From: Gnetum montanum
Lineage: Eukaryota > Streptophyta > Gnetopsida > Gnetales > Gnetaceae
NCBI GenBank assembly: GCA_015680685.1
Contig: MNCI01002737.1
Span: 4,078 to 68,077, forward strand
DNA: 64,000 nucleotides
Direction: 5' to 3'
The translations under genes and the position numbers were made by a program. Below, piece by piece: positions 10,250 through 21,368 of this stretch. Position 1 is the stretch's first letter. Each line of letters opens with the position of its first letter. The notes beneath the pieces are model-generated. The model searched no databases. It was given only the letters and a program-made list of their open reading frames with translations, and was not told where the DNA came from.

Positions 10250-12577
10250 TATGAGGACTTAGTAGGGTTGTTGGTTTGGAAGAATGGTCTTTTATGAGCA
10301 TGAGGTTCCAAACCCCTTGGTTGATGAACCAATTATATACTGACAGCCCTAGTAGCATTATGTTGCTACAACTGGGCTAGAAGTTCACTCTGCATGGATG
10401 GAGCAAGCGATAGCTATGTTGAGGATGGAGGAACAGGTGTAGGAATAGGAAAAGGATAAGGATAAAATGTGGTATCCATCCTAGAATGTGGAAAATGAGC
10501 TTTGTAGTATTCTGGAGGGTAGTAATGATGTTGGAAAGGAGAAACATCACTAGAAGAGTCATGTGGAGATAGGGGTTGTTGAATGTAATACCCATATGGA
10601 ACTGGTTTCCTGTAAGGGTACTATTGCCTTGGTGGTGGCATCCCCCATGGCTATGGTTGGTGCCACTGTTGATATTGCTTGTATGTGTGCAATGGAGTTC
10701 CACTTGGATAATATTGTTGTTGTTGATGGAACTGTCTAGGATTACCTTAAGGATAAGGTAATCTTCTAGGTGTTTTCCTTTTTTCTAGTCATGGATTTAG
10801 AGCATATACCCCAAACTCTTGTAAGTGTGACATAATGGGGCAACATGCCTTAGGATGATCATATTGGTAGATTCCACACCCACCATCATCATCTAGTTTA
10901 GTTTCTGCAACTTCCTCTACTATAGCAATTTTTCCCTTACCCTTTTGGTAGGCACAGTTAACTTCTTTTCACCTCCTGTAGTCATGATCACTACTCTACT
11001 CTCTTGATTCTTTAGTGACTTTTAGAGCAGTTTGAAATTTTTCATTCAATGAGTCCTATATTTTATCTACCTTGGTTGAAATTTTAGACGTAGATTTTTG
11101 AATCGATAAGGTCTTTCTATTCACCATCTCATCAAATGGTGATTCTTCCTCACTGTTACAAAATTAGACCTCTCTCTTTTTAATGGAAGGATCCTTGCTG
11201 TATTCTTTAGCACTTTTCCATTTCCTTAATTCTCCTTCTTCTTTTGCTACCTACTCAATTAGCCTTTGAATTTGATGGGATCTAAGTTTTGATAGTCTTT
11301 CTTGGGCATAGATCCCAAGAGTTCTTCTTGTTTCTAATCTAAGTCCATCTATGATATGACAAAGTTATTCCCACTGAGAATAACCATGGCCAAGGCATCG
11401 ATGTATGAGAGAATAGTATTTACCCATGGTGGCATCCAAGGGTTCATGGTTTCTTTGCTTTCATCGTTGGATCTACCTTCTCAGATTCGACACTCTAGAG
11501 TATGTATGATACTTATAATTAACTCTAGCATTGTACTCCACCTATGAATGGATTCTAGCTCCAAGGATCGATACCAACTTTCTACTTCCTTGATGAGTGT
11601 TCTAGGAAATAGCTTCAATTTCTACCAATAATTTTCAATATTTTGTAAGGCATAGGAATCATGAAAAGCTTGAAGATGTGTTTATGGATCAAATTTATAT
11701 GCTCCCTTAAATCTGGGAATATTGTTCATATCAAGTCCTCTGATTCAACTATCCTTCACATGCCTGGTTAGAATTTTTTTGATCTTTACAATATTTAGCA
11801 TGCTTCGAGTTGCCAGCAAAGTCTCATCATCATCATTATTTCGATGACATCAATGATGTCCTCTGCTACCCCTTCGATTTATGGTGGGCCCGACAATCAT
11901 CATTTTTGTCCCGTTGTTCCCCTTCATCATGATTATTCTTTCTATGGCATTTGTTAGAACTAGAAGAGGAAGAAAAAGATGCAGATGAAGAGGGTGACAA
12001 GGGATGAGAATTACCACCACCATGGTGTCTACCAACTTCTCTTATTCTCTTAATGCTTATTCGAGCCCTTGCCTTGATTGCCATTTTTACCTAAACCTGG
12101 ATTATTGATAGTGAATTGTAGATTCAAGGTTACACCCCCATCACTGATAATAAGGGGTGGAGAATCTTCATGTTGAGAACCCCTAGAGAGAGGATCCTCA
12201 TTGTCATTTTGGTTAAGCAGGAATAAGGAATTGGTAAACCATATCCCCTTCACAAACTCATGGTGCTTCTCCTAGTGTCAATCTCTCTTGCATTGTGTTT
12301 TAGTGGAATGGTAGTCCCAGTAGTCATAATCATGCACAATGTACTGCTCTTGAAGATCTTTGATTTCCAACCTCCTAAGAGTTTGAAGTAGCATCCTGGG
12401 CACATATTGATCATGAGGCATTACAATGTTGCCTTTCATATCTCACCATCATAGTTGTTCATCTTGATGCAGGATGAAAGTGAAGTTAGGCACATACTCA
12501 TTTGGATGAGTATACACCACCTTACATTCTTAAGGGACTAACGATTTAGTATCATTGCACCTATGAGAAGAAGACAT
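10250..12577 (-). pseudogene. E1 gag remnant
   Basis: The N-terminus is readable from an ATG near 12577 (MSSSHRCND..., then PNEYVPNFTFILHQDEQL), matching the E+ gag start at 28999. The middle contains Ser/His-rich text (12253-11850). The zinc knuckle near 10850-10890 has lost its second Cys (CGIYQYDHPKACC). The proline/tyrosine-rich C-terminus lies at 10703-10377. Several frameshifts and stops. Confidence 0.65.
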
Positions 12578-12710
12578 TTTGCAATACAAATAAGATATCA
12601 ATGTGCTTATGTGATTATATTTATTATGAAAATGATTTTGATCTTAGGGTTTATCCAACAATGTTAATAATGTTCAGTAAACCTAGATAGTACACATTTC
12701 AACAAAAAGA

Positions 12711-12729
12711 GTCCTTGGCAACGATGCCA
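12711..12729 (-). promoter_or_regulatory. E1 primer binding site (tRNA-Asp type)
   Basis: On the minus strand TGGCATCGTTGCCAAGGAC follows the LTR after a one-base spacer. It is a mutated form of the tRNA-Asp 3'-end complement used by Athila/Tat elements; E3 (45428-45446) has TGGCACCGTTGCCGGGGAC. Confidence 0.75.
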
Positions 12730-12730
12730 A

Positions 12731-13660
12731 TGATCAGTGGAAAAGTACCCCTACGCTTAACCATACAAATCACTAAGCATTCACATGTAATCTGGTCGAA
12801 TTCCATGGTCTCTATGTCTTCTGATACCCTAGCCTCTAGGAAATGAACTATAGTCATTCGTTGTCTTCCCAATTACACTTATGATGTACAAGGTATGGTT
12901 AAGTGTAATCAAGGCATATGATTTTTATTATTTTATGTTTTATGTTCTTGGTGCTTAAAATAGACAAATAAAGTAATTTAATAGCTAATTTAATTTAACC
13001 AATTAAGTAATATCTAACTAATCCTAACATAAGTATCTGATGCCACTTTCCATACACGTCCTGAACCCATGTATCCACTATTAGGATTACAAAGTGCTAT
13101 GCTACTGGGCGAACTAAGTAATAGTGCTATTGAGATTACAAAGCGAATATGTGTTTATGCACAAAGTGATTATACTTATGTGTCTAATCTATTTAGCTTA
13201 ATTTCTAATCAACTAAAGTCTAATTTAGTTTAATTAATTGCATAATTAATGAAAACAGTAAATGTAGAAATAAATCATTAATCTATTCCAAGTGCTATAA
13301 GATTTGATCAAAATGCTCGTCTTTATTACCATTCACACTGGTGTGCTTAGGTACACCAATGCTCGAATAAAGATCTGTACACTTTCTAAATCATGTTGCA
13401 GGCACTCAAAGAAATATTCTAACCCTCAAATCACAAAACTACAAGAGCTCTACTACAACTATGACTTGACCTCCATAAACACAACTAGTGAGTGCGTATT
13501 TATAGACTTTAATGTGGAGCTATGTTGACGGGGCCCCATAGACACAGTAAATGATACATCAATGTGGCCCCATCAATAGGGCAACACCATGTAGATGGGG
13601 CCACATCAACGAGGCCACATCAATGGGGGCTCATTGATGTGACACTTTGATGCTTCATCA
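12731..13660 (-). repeat. E1 5' LTR
   Basis: 930 bp, ends TG...CA (in plus orientation TGATCAGTGG to GCTTCATCA). Minus-strand TATAAATA lies at about 13495-13504. Between the LTR start and the TATA box there are palindromic repeats of GGCCCCATCAA/TTGATGGGGCC type (13530-13650). A poly(A)-signal hairpin lies at 13310-13372. Body sequence matches the other LTRs of this window. Confidence 0.8.
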
Positions 13661-14270
13661 ATTAATGAAGATAGAATTTATTGAAAATAATGAGAGAATA
13701 ATGGAGTTGATGAATGTTGGAATTTGATGATGAGATGTTGATGGAATGAAAGATATTGTTGGAAGATGAATATTATTGAAAAAATGAATGATGGATTGTT
13801 GTCATATGAATAATAAAGAAAACTCAAAATAGAATCAATATCCTTTAATTGAATCACCTTTCCAAATTATTTACAACATGATAAGCCTATATATTTATAG
13901 GCATTTGATTGGGCCATCATAGCTATGGGTGGGACATGGATTTTTTAATAAAAATATGGCTATAAATTGAAGGGAAATGATATAAATTGTGGCTATTATT
14001 CAATTATACCCATCCATTAATCTTTTAATAAATCATAAAAATAAATAGATTTTCCTATTTTGTCCCATATGATGTAAAAAATGGATTATAAATTATCTTC
14101 TCTTCACCTTTTGACTTTTCTCTTTGTCTTCATGCTTCTACTTGATTTTGCTATATTTCCATATGTAAATATGGCTTTCATGACTTTGAATTTTGGTTTA
14201 TGATGTTTAGTTCTTATTATAAGTTGGAATCCATAACATAGGCATGAAAATTGATTAAAGGACAATGAGT
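13661..14270. other. AT-rich stretch without a gene
   Basis: TGATGAATGTTGGAATTTGATGA-like short imperfect repeats at 13690-13800, then AT-rich sequence with CCTATATATTTATAGG at about 13891-13906. No coding or RNA feature seen; it may be old LTR sequence. Confidence 0.3.
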
Positions 14271-15640
14271 CTAAGTGCATGCTATAACCAACTTACTTGA
14301 CTATAAATTTTATTCAATAGGATTTGGGAGAAGGAAAAAATGTTGGATGATTGCAGGACAAGAATTATAGCACTCATCTACAAGAACAAGGGAGACATCC
14401 AAAACTGTGGAAACTATATAAGCATCAAGCTTATGAGTTATCTATGAAGTTATGGCAAAGGTTTATAGAACAATGTTTAAAGACAAGAATCAGTTGTTTC
14501 TAAAAAGTTGTTTAGTTTTATGCTTGGTAGATCAACTATAAAAGCTATCTTCTCACTATTATAATAAATGTAGAAATTTAGGTATAAGAGAAGGGATCTG
14601 TACATAATTTCATTAACTTGGAGAGAGCTTATGATAGAGTTTCTTGAGATATTATTTGATGGGTTGACATTAAAGAGAAAGGATATTTCAATTAGGTACA
14701 TAAAGGTATTTAAGACATGTATAATTGAGCAAAAACTCAAGTTCACATTATCTATGGAGACACTTCAACTTTATGATAAAGGTTGAGTTATGCCAAGGAT
14801 ATTTTCTAAGCCCTTATTTATTTGCCAATATTATGGATGAGCTAACTAAAGGTATTTAAGATGATATCTCTTAGCATATGCTCTTTACTACTGATATTGT
14901 TGTGGTGGATGAAACTAAATCCTACCTATAAGTATGGAGACTTGAAAAAACACTCTAAAATTAAAAGGGTTGAGAATTAGTAGAGGTAAAATGAAATACA
15001 TAGGGTGCACTTTTAGTGGAAAAGTAAGTAACAAAGAAATAAAAATTAGAATTCAAAACTAAGAAGTTTCTTAGTCTAAGTAATTTAGATACTTAGGTTT
15101 TTAGTTCAAGTGGATGGTCAGGTTAACAATAATACAACAAATAGAATTGAAGTAGGATAAAGAAAATGATAGCAAGCTAGAAATGTATTTATGATAGAAG
15201 AACCCCTACTAGCTTAATGGGTAAGTTTTACAATAATACTTTCACACACATAATCCTTTAGGGTGTAGAATGTTGACCTATCAAAAAGTATTAGGCTTAA
15301 TGCATGCATGTGGTAGAGATGCATATGCTAAGTTCAATGTTAGATCTTACTAGGAAAGATTGTACTAATTCCTCTTTTATTAGGGAAAGTTTAGAAGTAG
15401 CACCCATAAAGGAGAAGATTAAGGAAAGTCATCTTAGATGATTTGTTCATGGGCTAAGAAGATCAAAGAATGCTTCCATTATAAAGGTCATTGTATTAAA
15501 TTTAAGGGTAACAAACAAAGCGGTAGACCAAAACATACTTGGTTTCCTTGCATAAAGAAAGACATCCAAGGTTTGGATATTCATGCTTTTAACTCTTAAT
15601 AGAAGTGAACAATGTACTTTAAAGAACTTGTATAGCCAAC
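14271..15640 (+). mobile_element. Dead LINE (L1-type) reverse transcriptase fragment
   Basis: Read with frame changes on the plus strand, the text follows plant L1-type RT: IIALIYKNKGDIQNCGNY at about 14366-14420, INLERAYDRVS near 14608-14645, a decayed catalytic segment near 14880-14920 (LLLILLWWMKL in place of FADDIVLVDE), and a 3' stretch with CIKKDIQGLDI-like text near 15550. It ends with GTATAGCCAACCCCATAGG at about 15627, which resembles the usual plant LINE tail. The 5' half of the element is absent. Very many stops; no activity possible. Confidence 0.75.
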
Positions 15641-15877
15641 CCCATAGGGACCATCATGTGAAGTGATGGTAAGATGCTTGTTTCTCAAGTTAGGAGATGT
15701 GGGTTCAAGCTTAGGCATAACCACTTAAAGAGGTTAGGCTTTCACTCATCCACTGACCCTCCTAGAATCCTACTTAGCAAGCAGGATGAGCATTGAGGCT
15801 CCAGGTGATGATCCTCTCTATATAGCTAAACCTACATTGGAATAAGACTAGGATGATGATGATGATATATAGCTAAC
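15641..15877 (+). mobile_element. SINE-like unit at the LINE 3' end
   Basis: A tRNA-like segment begins near 15655: GATGGTAAGATGC as a poor A box and GTGGGTTCAAGC (about 15699-15710) as a good B box. It ends in AGGATGATGATGATGATA at 15861-15877, a short GAT repeat such as closes many plant SINE/LINE copies. It directly follows the LINE fragment. No target duplication could be defined. Confidence 0.35.
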
Positions 15878-17058
15878 ATGATATTTTTCAAAAACTTAGA
15901 TAGATGGTTAAGTGTCTTAGTAACCTATTACCTACATAATGCTTTAAAAATAACAAACTAGTACCGTAGCTTAGAGTTGTTATTCTAAAGAAAAGACAAC
16001 AAACTAACTCATTAGATCATCTCTCATTAACTATAATAGCATAACTATCTTACAACATCTAAATAGTTTCTTTTTTTTTTGGCAAAAATCCGTTTGTATA
16101 GGAAGTGAATTTTTTGTTTCATGTTTTAAATAATTTCTATGATGAATGATCTCTTTTTTGAGTGTTTTCATAATTTTCCTTATTAGAAAGAATCTTACAT
16201 GACCTTCTATGCAAATGATGAACCTTCAATAACCAAGACATTTAGCTAACAAATGGCTAAGGTCCCTTTTTAATAAATTTGAGCTCTTCCCTTAGAAAAT
16301 GAAGAGCATACAAACTTTCTTAGTACATCTTTATTGCTACTACTAGCACATGTGTATGCTCATGCCCATCACATGGAACATGTATGCAATATGAAAAAAA
16401 ATTTGGAAAGAATTCTAACTCTTTTTATGGAAACCAAAAATTAAAAAACCAAAATACTTAACTTTGGAAATTAAAACCTTGAACTTCCAACCTATATTTT
16501 ATTGTTGGAAGCCCATGCTGCTATTCTACTCACTTGACTAAACTTGTTTTTTACATTATTTGTGTATGTGTTCTTAGGTCCCATCCCTGCCTACCAATGG
16601 GCCGACCCAAGGACACATAAGCATGATAGATGATGGCTATCAAATGTGCATGCATTAGTAGGGTTACATTAAATACATACTTTTTTATGCTCTTCACTCA
16701 AAAAATAAATTCGAACCATTTAATTCACTTCATTTTCCTGTGCGCACATTAAAGCCTATGTAACCCCTTTAGCCAACCCATGCTCACCAAACCATTATAT
16801 CCTCAAGGAATTTTTTTCAAGGGAACCTAACTCAAGGTTGGTAGCATAACCCTAACCCACACAATAGGGTAGATGTGATCCACTCATGTAGTTTGTTCCC
16901 TGTTTCACCCTAGAAAACCATATACCAATCCATATCAGTTATGTAGTCAATGCATGGTAGAGGAGAGTATGCATGACATACATACATGTCCATACAAAGT
17001 GCTCCAACATGTCCATGCATGGTCGAAGCATGGTAGATGAGAGTATGCATGGCATACA
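15878..17058. repeat. Gene-free sequence with a dispersed repeat (copy 1)
   Basis: AT-rich, no gene. About 16380-16900 is related in direct orientation to about 18005-18290 and 18635-18923: shared text includes CTTAGGTCCCA(T/C)CCCTGC...CCCAAGGA and AACCATTATATCCT.AA.GAATTT with ACCCACACAA.AGGGTAGATGTGA. The two copies flank the solo LTR at 17064. Confidence 0.45.
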
Positions 17059-17063
17059 CTCTG

Positions 17064-17966
17064 ATGAGTTTCAATTTGTCACGTCAACTAGGCCCCGTCA
17101 ACAAGGCCTCATCGATGCAGTCAATTGCGTCGACATGGCCCCATCACCCCATCAACACAAGGATCTATCCTGGTCTATAAATATGATCCACCAACCACAT
17201 TTATGGCAATCAATTCTCATAGTAGTAGCAGAGCTCTTGCAGTTTGTCTATTCAGAAGTTAGAATATTTTTCATGATTGCCCACAGTAGGAGTCATTAAG
17301 TGTATGAATCTTTATTCAAGAATTGTTGTACCTAAGCATGATAGTGTGTGTAGCAATAAAGATAAACTTTTTGATAAACCTTGCAACATTCTAGATAGAT
17401 TAAATATTTCATTTATGCATATAATGTTTTCAATTACTTATTCAATATTTTTCAGTAATTAAGCTAATTAAGATAATTGAACAAGATAAGCTAGATAGAT
17501 TAAATACATAAGTACAACTACTTCGAGCGTAACATGTATTCACTTGGTAATCCTAGCAGCATTATTTCTTGGTATGCCAAGTAGTGTAGCATTTGGTAAC
17601 CCAGCAATGGATACATGGGTTTAGGACGTGTACAAAAAGTAGGACCTAATACTTATGTTAGGATTAGCTAGAGGCCAATAGGTTAGTTACATTGAATTAG
17701 CCATTAAATTACCTTGTCTTTATCTCTACTCAAGCACCAAGACTATAAAACATAAAACTATAAAAATCATATGTCTCAATTACACTTAACCATACCATGT
17801 GCTTCACAAGTGTAATTGGGAAAACAATGAATGACCTTAGGGCAAGGTTCATTGCCTAGAAGACTAATGCACTGGAAACTATAAAGTCCACGGAATTCGA
17901 CCGCATTGCACATGAACACTTATGATTCATATGGTTGGACGTAGTAAGGTACCTTACCACTCATCA
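17064..17966 (+). mobile_element. Solo LTR with target duplication CACTC
   Basis: 903 bp from TGATGAGTTT to CACTCATCA. Perfect 5-bp repeats CACTC lie at 17059-17063 and 17967-17971, so this is a solo LTR left by recombination between two LTRs. TATA box TATAAATAT at about 17176. Palindromic GGCCCCGTCAA / GGCCTCATCGA repeats occupy 17085-17160, like those of the E1 LTR. Hairpin with AATAAAGAT at about 17307-17364. Confidence 0.9.
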
Positions 17967-17971
17967 CACTC

Positions 17972-18290
17972 ATACCCATATGAAGTGCTCTAGCGTTTAC
18001 ATGTGGGAAAAATATTTTAAGTGGTGAAAAAATTCTGAGTATATGTGATAATAAATATGAAATTTGTAAAATTTAAAAATTGAACACTCAACTTTGCACT
18101 TATTATTACAATTACATACCGCTATTCTATAGAGGTTGGCTAACACATCAAATATTTTTTTGTATTATTTAAACATATGTCCTTAGGTCCCACCCTGCTA
18201 GCAAGTAGGGGTGGGACCCAAGGATACAAATAAGCATGGTCAAGATGGTCATGGAATGTACATGGATGGGTCACATTACTGATATATAAA
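17972..18290. repeat. Dispersed repeat (copy 2)
   Basis: Counterpart of 16380-16650. It contains an inverted repeat GGTCCCACCC...GGGGTGGGACC at 18185-18220. No coding content is credible; short frames here are chance. Confidence 0.4.
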
Positions 18291-18439
18291 TGGATGTGGA
18301 TTAGTTTATGATTTTCTGTTTTATCCTTACAAATCAAAAACATCTCAAGGAGGCTATGTGGATGGAGCATTAACTATTGCTTTGAAATAAGTGAAACATA
18401 GGTACATCCCAAGATTTATAGAAGTTTATAACTCAATGC

Positions 18440-18510
18440 TACCTAGTAGAATCAAACTTGTGACCTAGGGTTACTAGGCCAAGACTCGTACCACTAGGCT
18501 AACACCTCAT
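18440..18510 (-). mobile_element. tRNA-derived SINE-like head
   Basis: On the minus strand TAGCCTAGTGG (18501-18491) fits a Pol III A box and, 25 bases on, GGTCACAAGTTTGATTC (18465-18449) is a mutated B box. The arrangement GGTGTTAGCCTAGTGG...TAGGTCAC is typical of plant SINE heads rather than of a real tRNA, since no cloverleaf forms. Its 3' end (below 18440) could not be defined. Confidence 0.45.
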
Positions 18511-18634
18511 TCTTTATGAACAAAAAGGGTCCCATTATGAAAAAGGTAGATGTGGCCTACAATCCAAAAGGGTAGATGTGACCCATAAATAAAAAAGGTC
18601 CCACCACAAGGTTACTCCACTAGTGTCACACTTT

Positions 18635-18923
18635 GAACCATTATATCTTTAATGAATTTAGCACAACCCCTACCCACACAGCAAGGTGGATGTGACCTAC
18701 AAAAAGGGTCTAATCATCAAACCATGATATCGTTAATGAATTTAACACAACCCATACCCACACAACAAGGTGGATGTGACCCATGAAAAGGGTCTAATTA
18801 TCAAACCATTATATCCTTAATGAATTTAGCACAACCCCTACCCACACAACAAGGTGGATGTGACCCATGAAAAGGGTCTAATCATCAAACCATTATATCC
18901 TTAATGAATTCTCAGCAAGGTAG
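18635..18923. repeat. 84-bp tandem repeat, about 3.4 copies
   Basis: Units start at 18635, 18719, 18803 and 18887 (the last partial). Each begins AACCATTATATCCTTAATGA and contains CACACAACAAGGTGGATGTG. Copies 2 and 3 differ at only a few positions, indicating recent amplification. Confidence 0.85.
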
Positions 18924-19345
18924 ATGTGAGCAACAAGGTAAATGTGAACAAAAATCAAATCTACAACCTCCCAACCAAGCGATGAGTATCCTCACAATGT
19001 GCCGTGCAGCCTAGGATGCTCCTTAATCGATTTTGATTTGTGTTTTATATGCACACGGGCAAATATACCATCTTGGCGCACATTCATTCATGAAATAAAT
19101 CACCGTTTTATATATTAACATCTTACATTACAACGATACCACTGTGGCTTTCTACCATGGTTGCTAAGCGCAACATTAAGTTACCGATGACGTATCATAA
19201 TCAGATTTATAGAATGTTCAGCCAACAATTCAGAGAGTTGTCAAGAGAAAACCGATCATTCCATATATTCAAATCACAAAATAAGGCCAGGTATTGAGCA
19301 ATACCGAACATCTAAACAGAGGCACCAAACATTTGCAAAAGACGG
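18924..19345 (+). promoter_or_regulatory. Upstream region and 5' leader of the KDSR gene
   Basis: No gene. The single-copy-looking sequence starts near 19000. A TATA-like TTTTATATATTAAC is at about 19103-19116, giving a 5' leader of roughly 200 bases before the ATG at 19346. No upstream ATG frame of note. Promoter assignment is inference from position only. Confidence 0.35.
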
Positions 19346-21368
19346 ATGGCTTGGTTATGTTTCATTTTTGTTTTGGGTTTCCTTGCAGCGGTGATTATTT
19401 CAGTCGGTTGCTTAGCTGCGTGGGTGAATTCAAGAGCTTCCATTAGAGATCTTACAAACAAACATGTTTTTATCACAGGTGGATCATCTGGCATTGGTTT
19501 TGAAATCGCCAAACAAGCTCTCCTTCAGAATTCTTTTGTCACGATTGTATCACGAGCCCCTCACAAACTCAGAGCGGCAGTACAAGAGCTACAGAGACTG
19601 ACCCAGTGCACACCCTGCCACATCAGTTTCCAGGTTCTGGTTTAGTTCATTATGGGTGTACTTTCAGTTACTGAATTCTAGTTTCTGAAACAGTTCATTC
19701 CGGGTTTGCTCTAATCACTGATTTTTGGTTTCTCAAACAGTTTCTGGCATTTTGTTTGATTCTGATATGGTAATGTACGTGGGGTTCAGGTTGCAGATGT
19801 TGGAGATTATGATCAGATTTCGTGGGCAGTGAAGCAGTCAAATTCGTGGAGGCAGATAGATGTGCTGCTCTGCAATGCTGGTGTGAGCAAGAGCCAAGAT
19901 TTAGACAAAACTGCGGTGCAGGACATGGATATGTTGGTGCAGACTAACTTGAAGGGAACCCTTTACACCCTGCATGCTGCTATTCCTCTCATGAAACCTA
20001 AGTCTACCCCTTCTAGACCAGCAGCAGTTGTTATCTTGGGCTCACTCTCTGCTTTGGTACTTGTTCAAATCCAAATACCTTTTAACATTCAACGTATTTC
20101 ATGTTTCTTACATGTTCCGCTATGTGTTTTAGATTTTGTTTACATGAATGATTTGTTATCAGCTTTAAATCTTGAATATTGAAACTGAAACTTTATTTAA
20201 TCAGACCTATAAGATGAATAAAAACAAACGCTACAAATTAACCAACCCTTAATAGGACAACAAAAACAAATCAAATCATACGAGGGTTTTTTCTGAAATC
20301 TTGTGATGATCGTTGTTGAAAAACAATGACTTACCTTCTAGCCATTATAATAATTTGCAATTATGATTGTTTACCGTGAAAATTTGTTAGAGAGAATCAG
20401 AATGAGCAAATTGTCCAGTGGCTTTGTAGGTTGGTTGCAACTTGCAAGCATGGATTTTCAGTTTGCGGCAGGTTTGATGGTTTGATGGTTGTAGTATTCG
20501 TATCTTGGAATCTTGTACTTGCGAGATTGATGCAACAAAACGAATAACTGATACAAGCATGATGATTTTGTTTGCCTGTACTTTAACAGATTTTTTCTTT
20601 TTACGAACATGTTTCTTTCTTTATAACCAAACAAACGAATTCAAGGATATACAGTACTCTGAATTACATTTAATACATACTTTCCTGATTGCATTATCAT
20701 ATTATCGGCATAGAACAGATTTGATTCCAATCAATAAGATGCACATGGAGTTTTTGCAGCACAATTTTTACGGGGAGGCCATATACACTGCTACAAAATA
20801 CGCGCAGAGGGGAATTGCAGAAAGGCTCAGATTGGAGCTGATGCCCTACAACATCAGTGTCACATTCTCCTGCCCCACCTTCACAGACACCGCATTTCTT
20901 CACAGCGTTTTGGGTAAAGAAGATCCTTCTTTTTTTGCTTTCTCCCAATCATTTTTAATCAATTTGCTCACTAAGACTGAAACAACATTTGATCTGCAAA
21001 AAGAGACGAGCAAAACTAAGAGCAGGGAGATGAGACAGATCATGAACACGTTGAATCTTTATCACACAAGTATGGTGGAAACTCCAGAAGCTGTGGCCAA
21101 ATACACGCTAAAAGCAGCCAAGGCTGGCAAATTCATAGCCACAACTGTGTTTCCTGGAGGAGTTCCTGCAACTCTGGGTAGAGGTCTTTTACCATCGGAT
21201 TTCATGCTGGAAGCCATTGCGGATCTACTGCTGCATATTCCACTCAGGATTTTGACGCTGCCATTCGTGGGCCTGACTCGTCTGGTTCTGCGTGGCCTTT
21301 TTGGCCCACTGTGCAGGAAAACTGATGAGCAATTAATTTCTGAAGAGACATTACGTTACAGAAATTAA
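19346..21368 (+). CDS. TSC10/KDSR: 3-dehydrosphinganine (3-ketosphinganine) reductase, three exons
   Basis: Exons 19346-19633, 19790-20056 and 20760-21368 (stop 21366-21368), all phase 0 with GT...AG introns, give a 387-residue short-chain dehydrogenase. An N-terminal hydrophobic anchor (residues 2-26) precedes the NADPH motif TGGSSGIG (44-51), NAG (125-127), and the catalytic set Ser181 / Tyr194-x3-Lys198. The Ser-Tyr distance of 13 across the exon 2/3 junction is the family norm and supports the splicing. The C-terminus is hydrophobic (IADLLLHIPLRILTLPFVG). The family reduces 3-ketosphinganine to sphinganine in the endoplasmic reticulum, the second step of sphingolipid synthesis. Plant homologues are usually near 330 residues; this one has an extra segment of about 40 residues (roughly 249-290) after TAFLHSVLG. 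A GTAAAG at 20914 could be an additional donor there, but no convincing in-frame acceptor follows. No stops or frameshifts, so it is likely functional. Confidence 0.9.

Larger units (their letters stand above)
6641..13660 (-). mobile_element. E1: old Athila/Tat-type Ty3/gypsy retrotransposon
   Basis: Minus-strand order is LTR (13660-12731), tRNA-Asp primer site (12729-12711), gag, aspartic protease, reverse transcriptase, RNase H and integrase, then a conserved CATGGGGGAGATGGCCA block near 6656. The gag-PR-RT-RH-INT order with integrase last is that of Ty3/gypsy. Primer site, protease context and RT text (DGYSGYNQI) fit the Athila/Tat lineage. All domains carry stops and frameshifts, so it is dead. 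No second LTR was found downstream in this window; the element may be truncated or its 3' LTR may lie beyond position 1. Confidence 0.8.

Noticed and set aside
18185-18220. Inverted repeat GGTCCCACCC...GGGGTGGGACC as a miniature inverted-repeat transposon
   Set aside because: The stem is only 10-11 bp, without a target duplication at its ends; the related copy at 16578 is imperfect.
18635-18923. 84-bp repeats as a satellite or centromere-type array
   Set aside because: Only about 3.4 units; a local tandem duplication is enough.
20914-20975. Extra intron in KDSR exon 3 (donor GTAAAG, acceptor CTAAG)
   Set aside because: 62 bases, which would break the frame, whereas the unspliced frame stays open to the normal C-terminus. 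Kept only as a finding to test.
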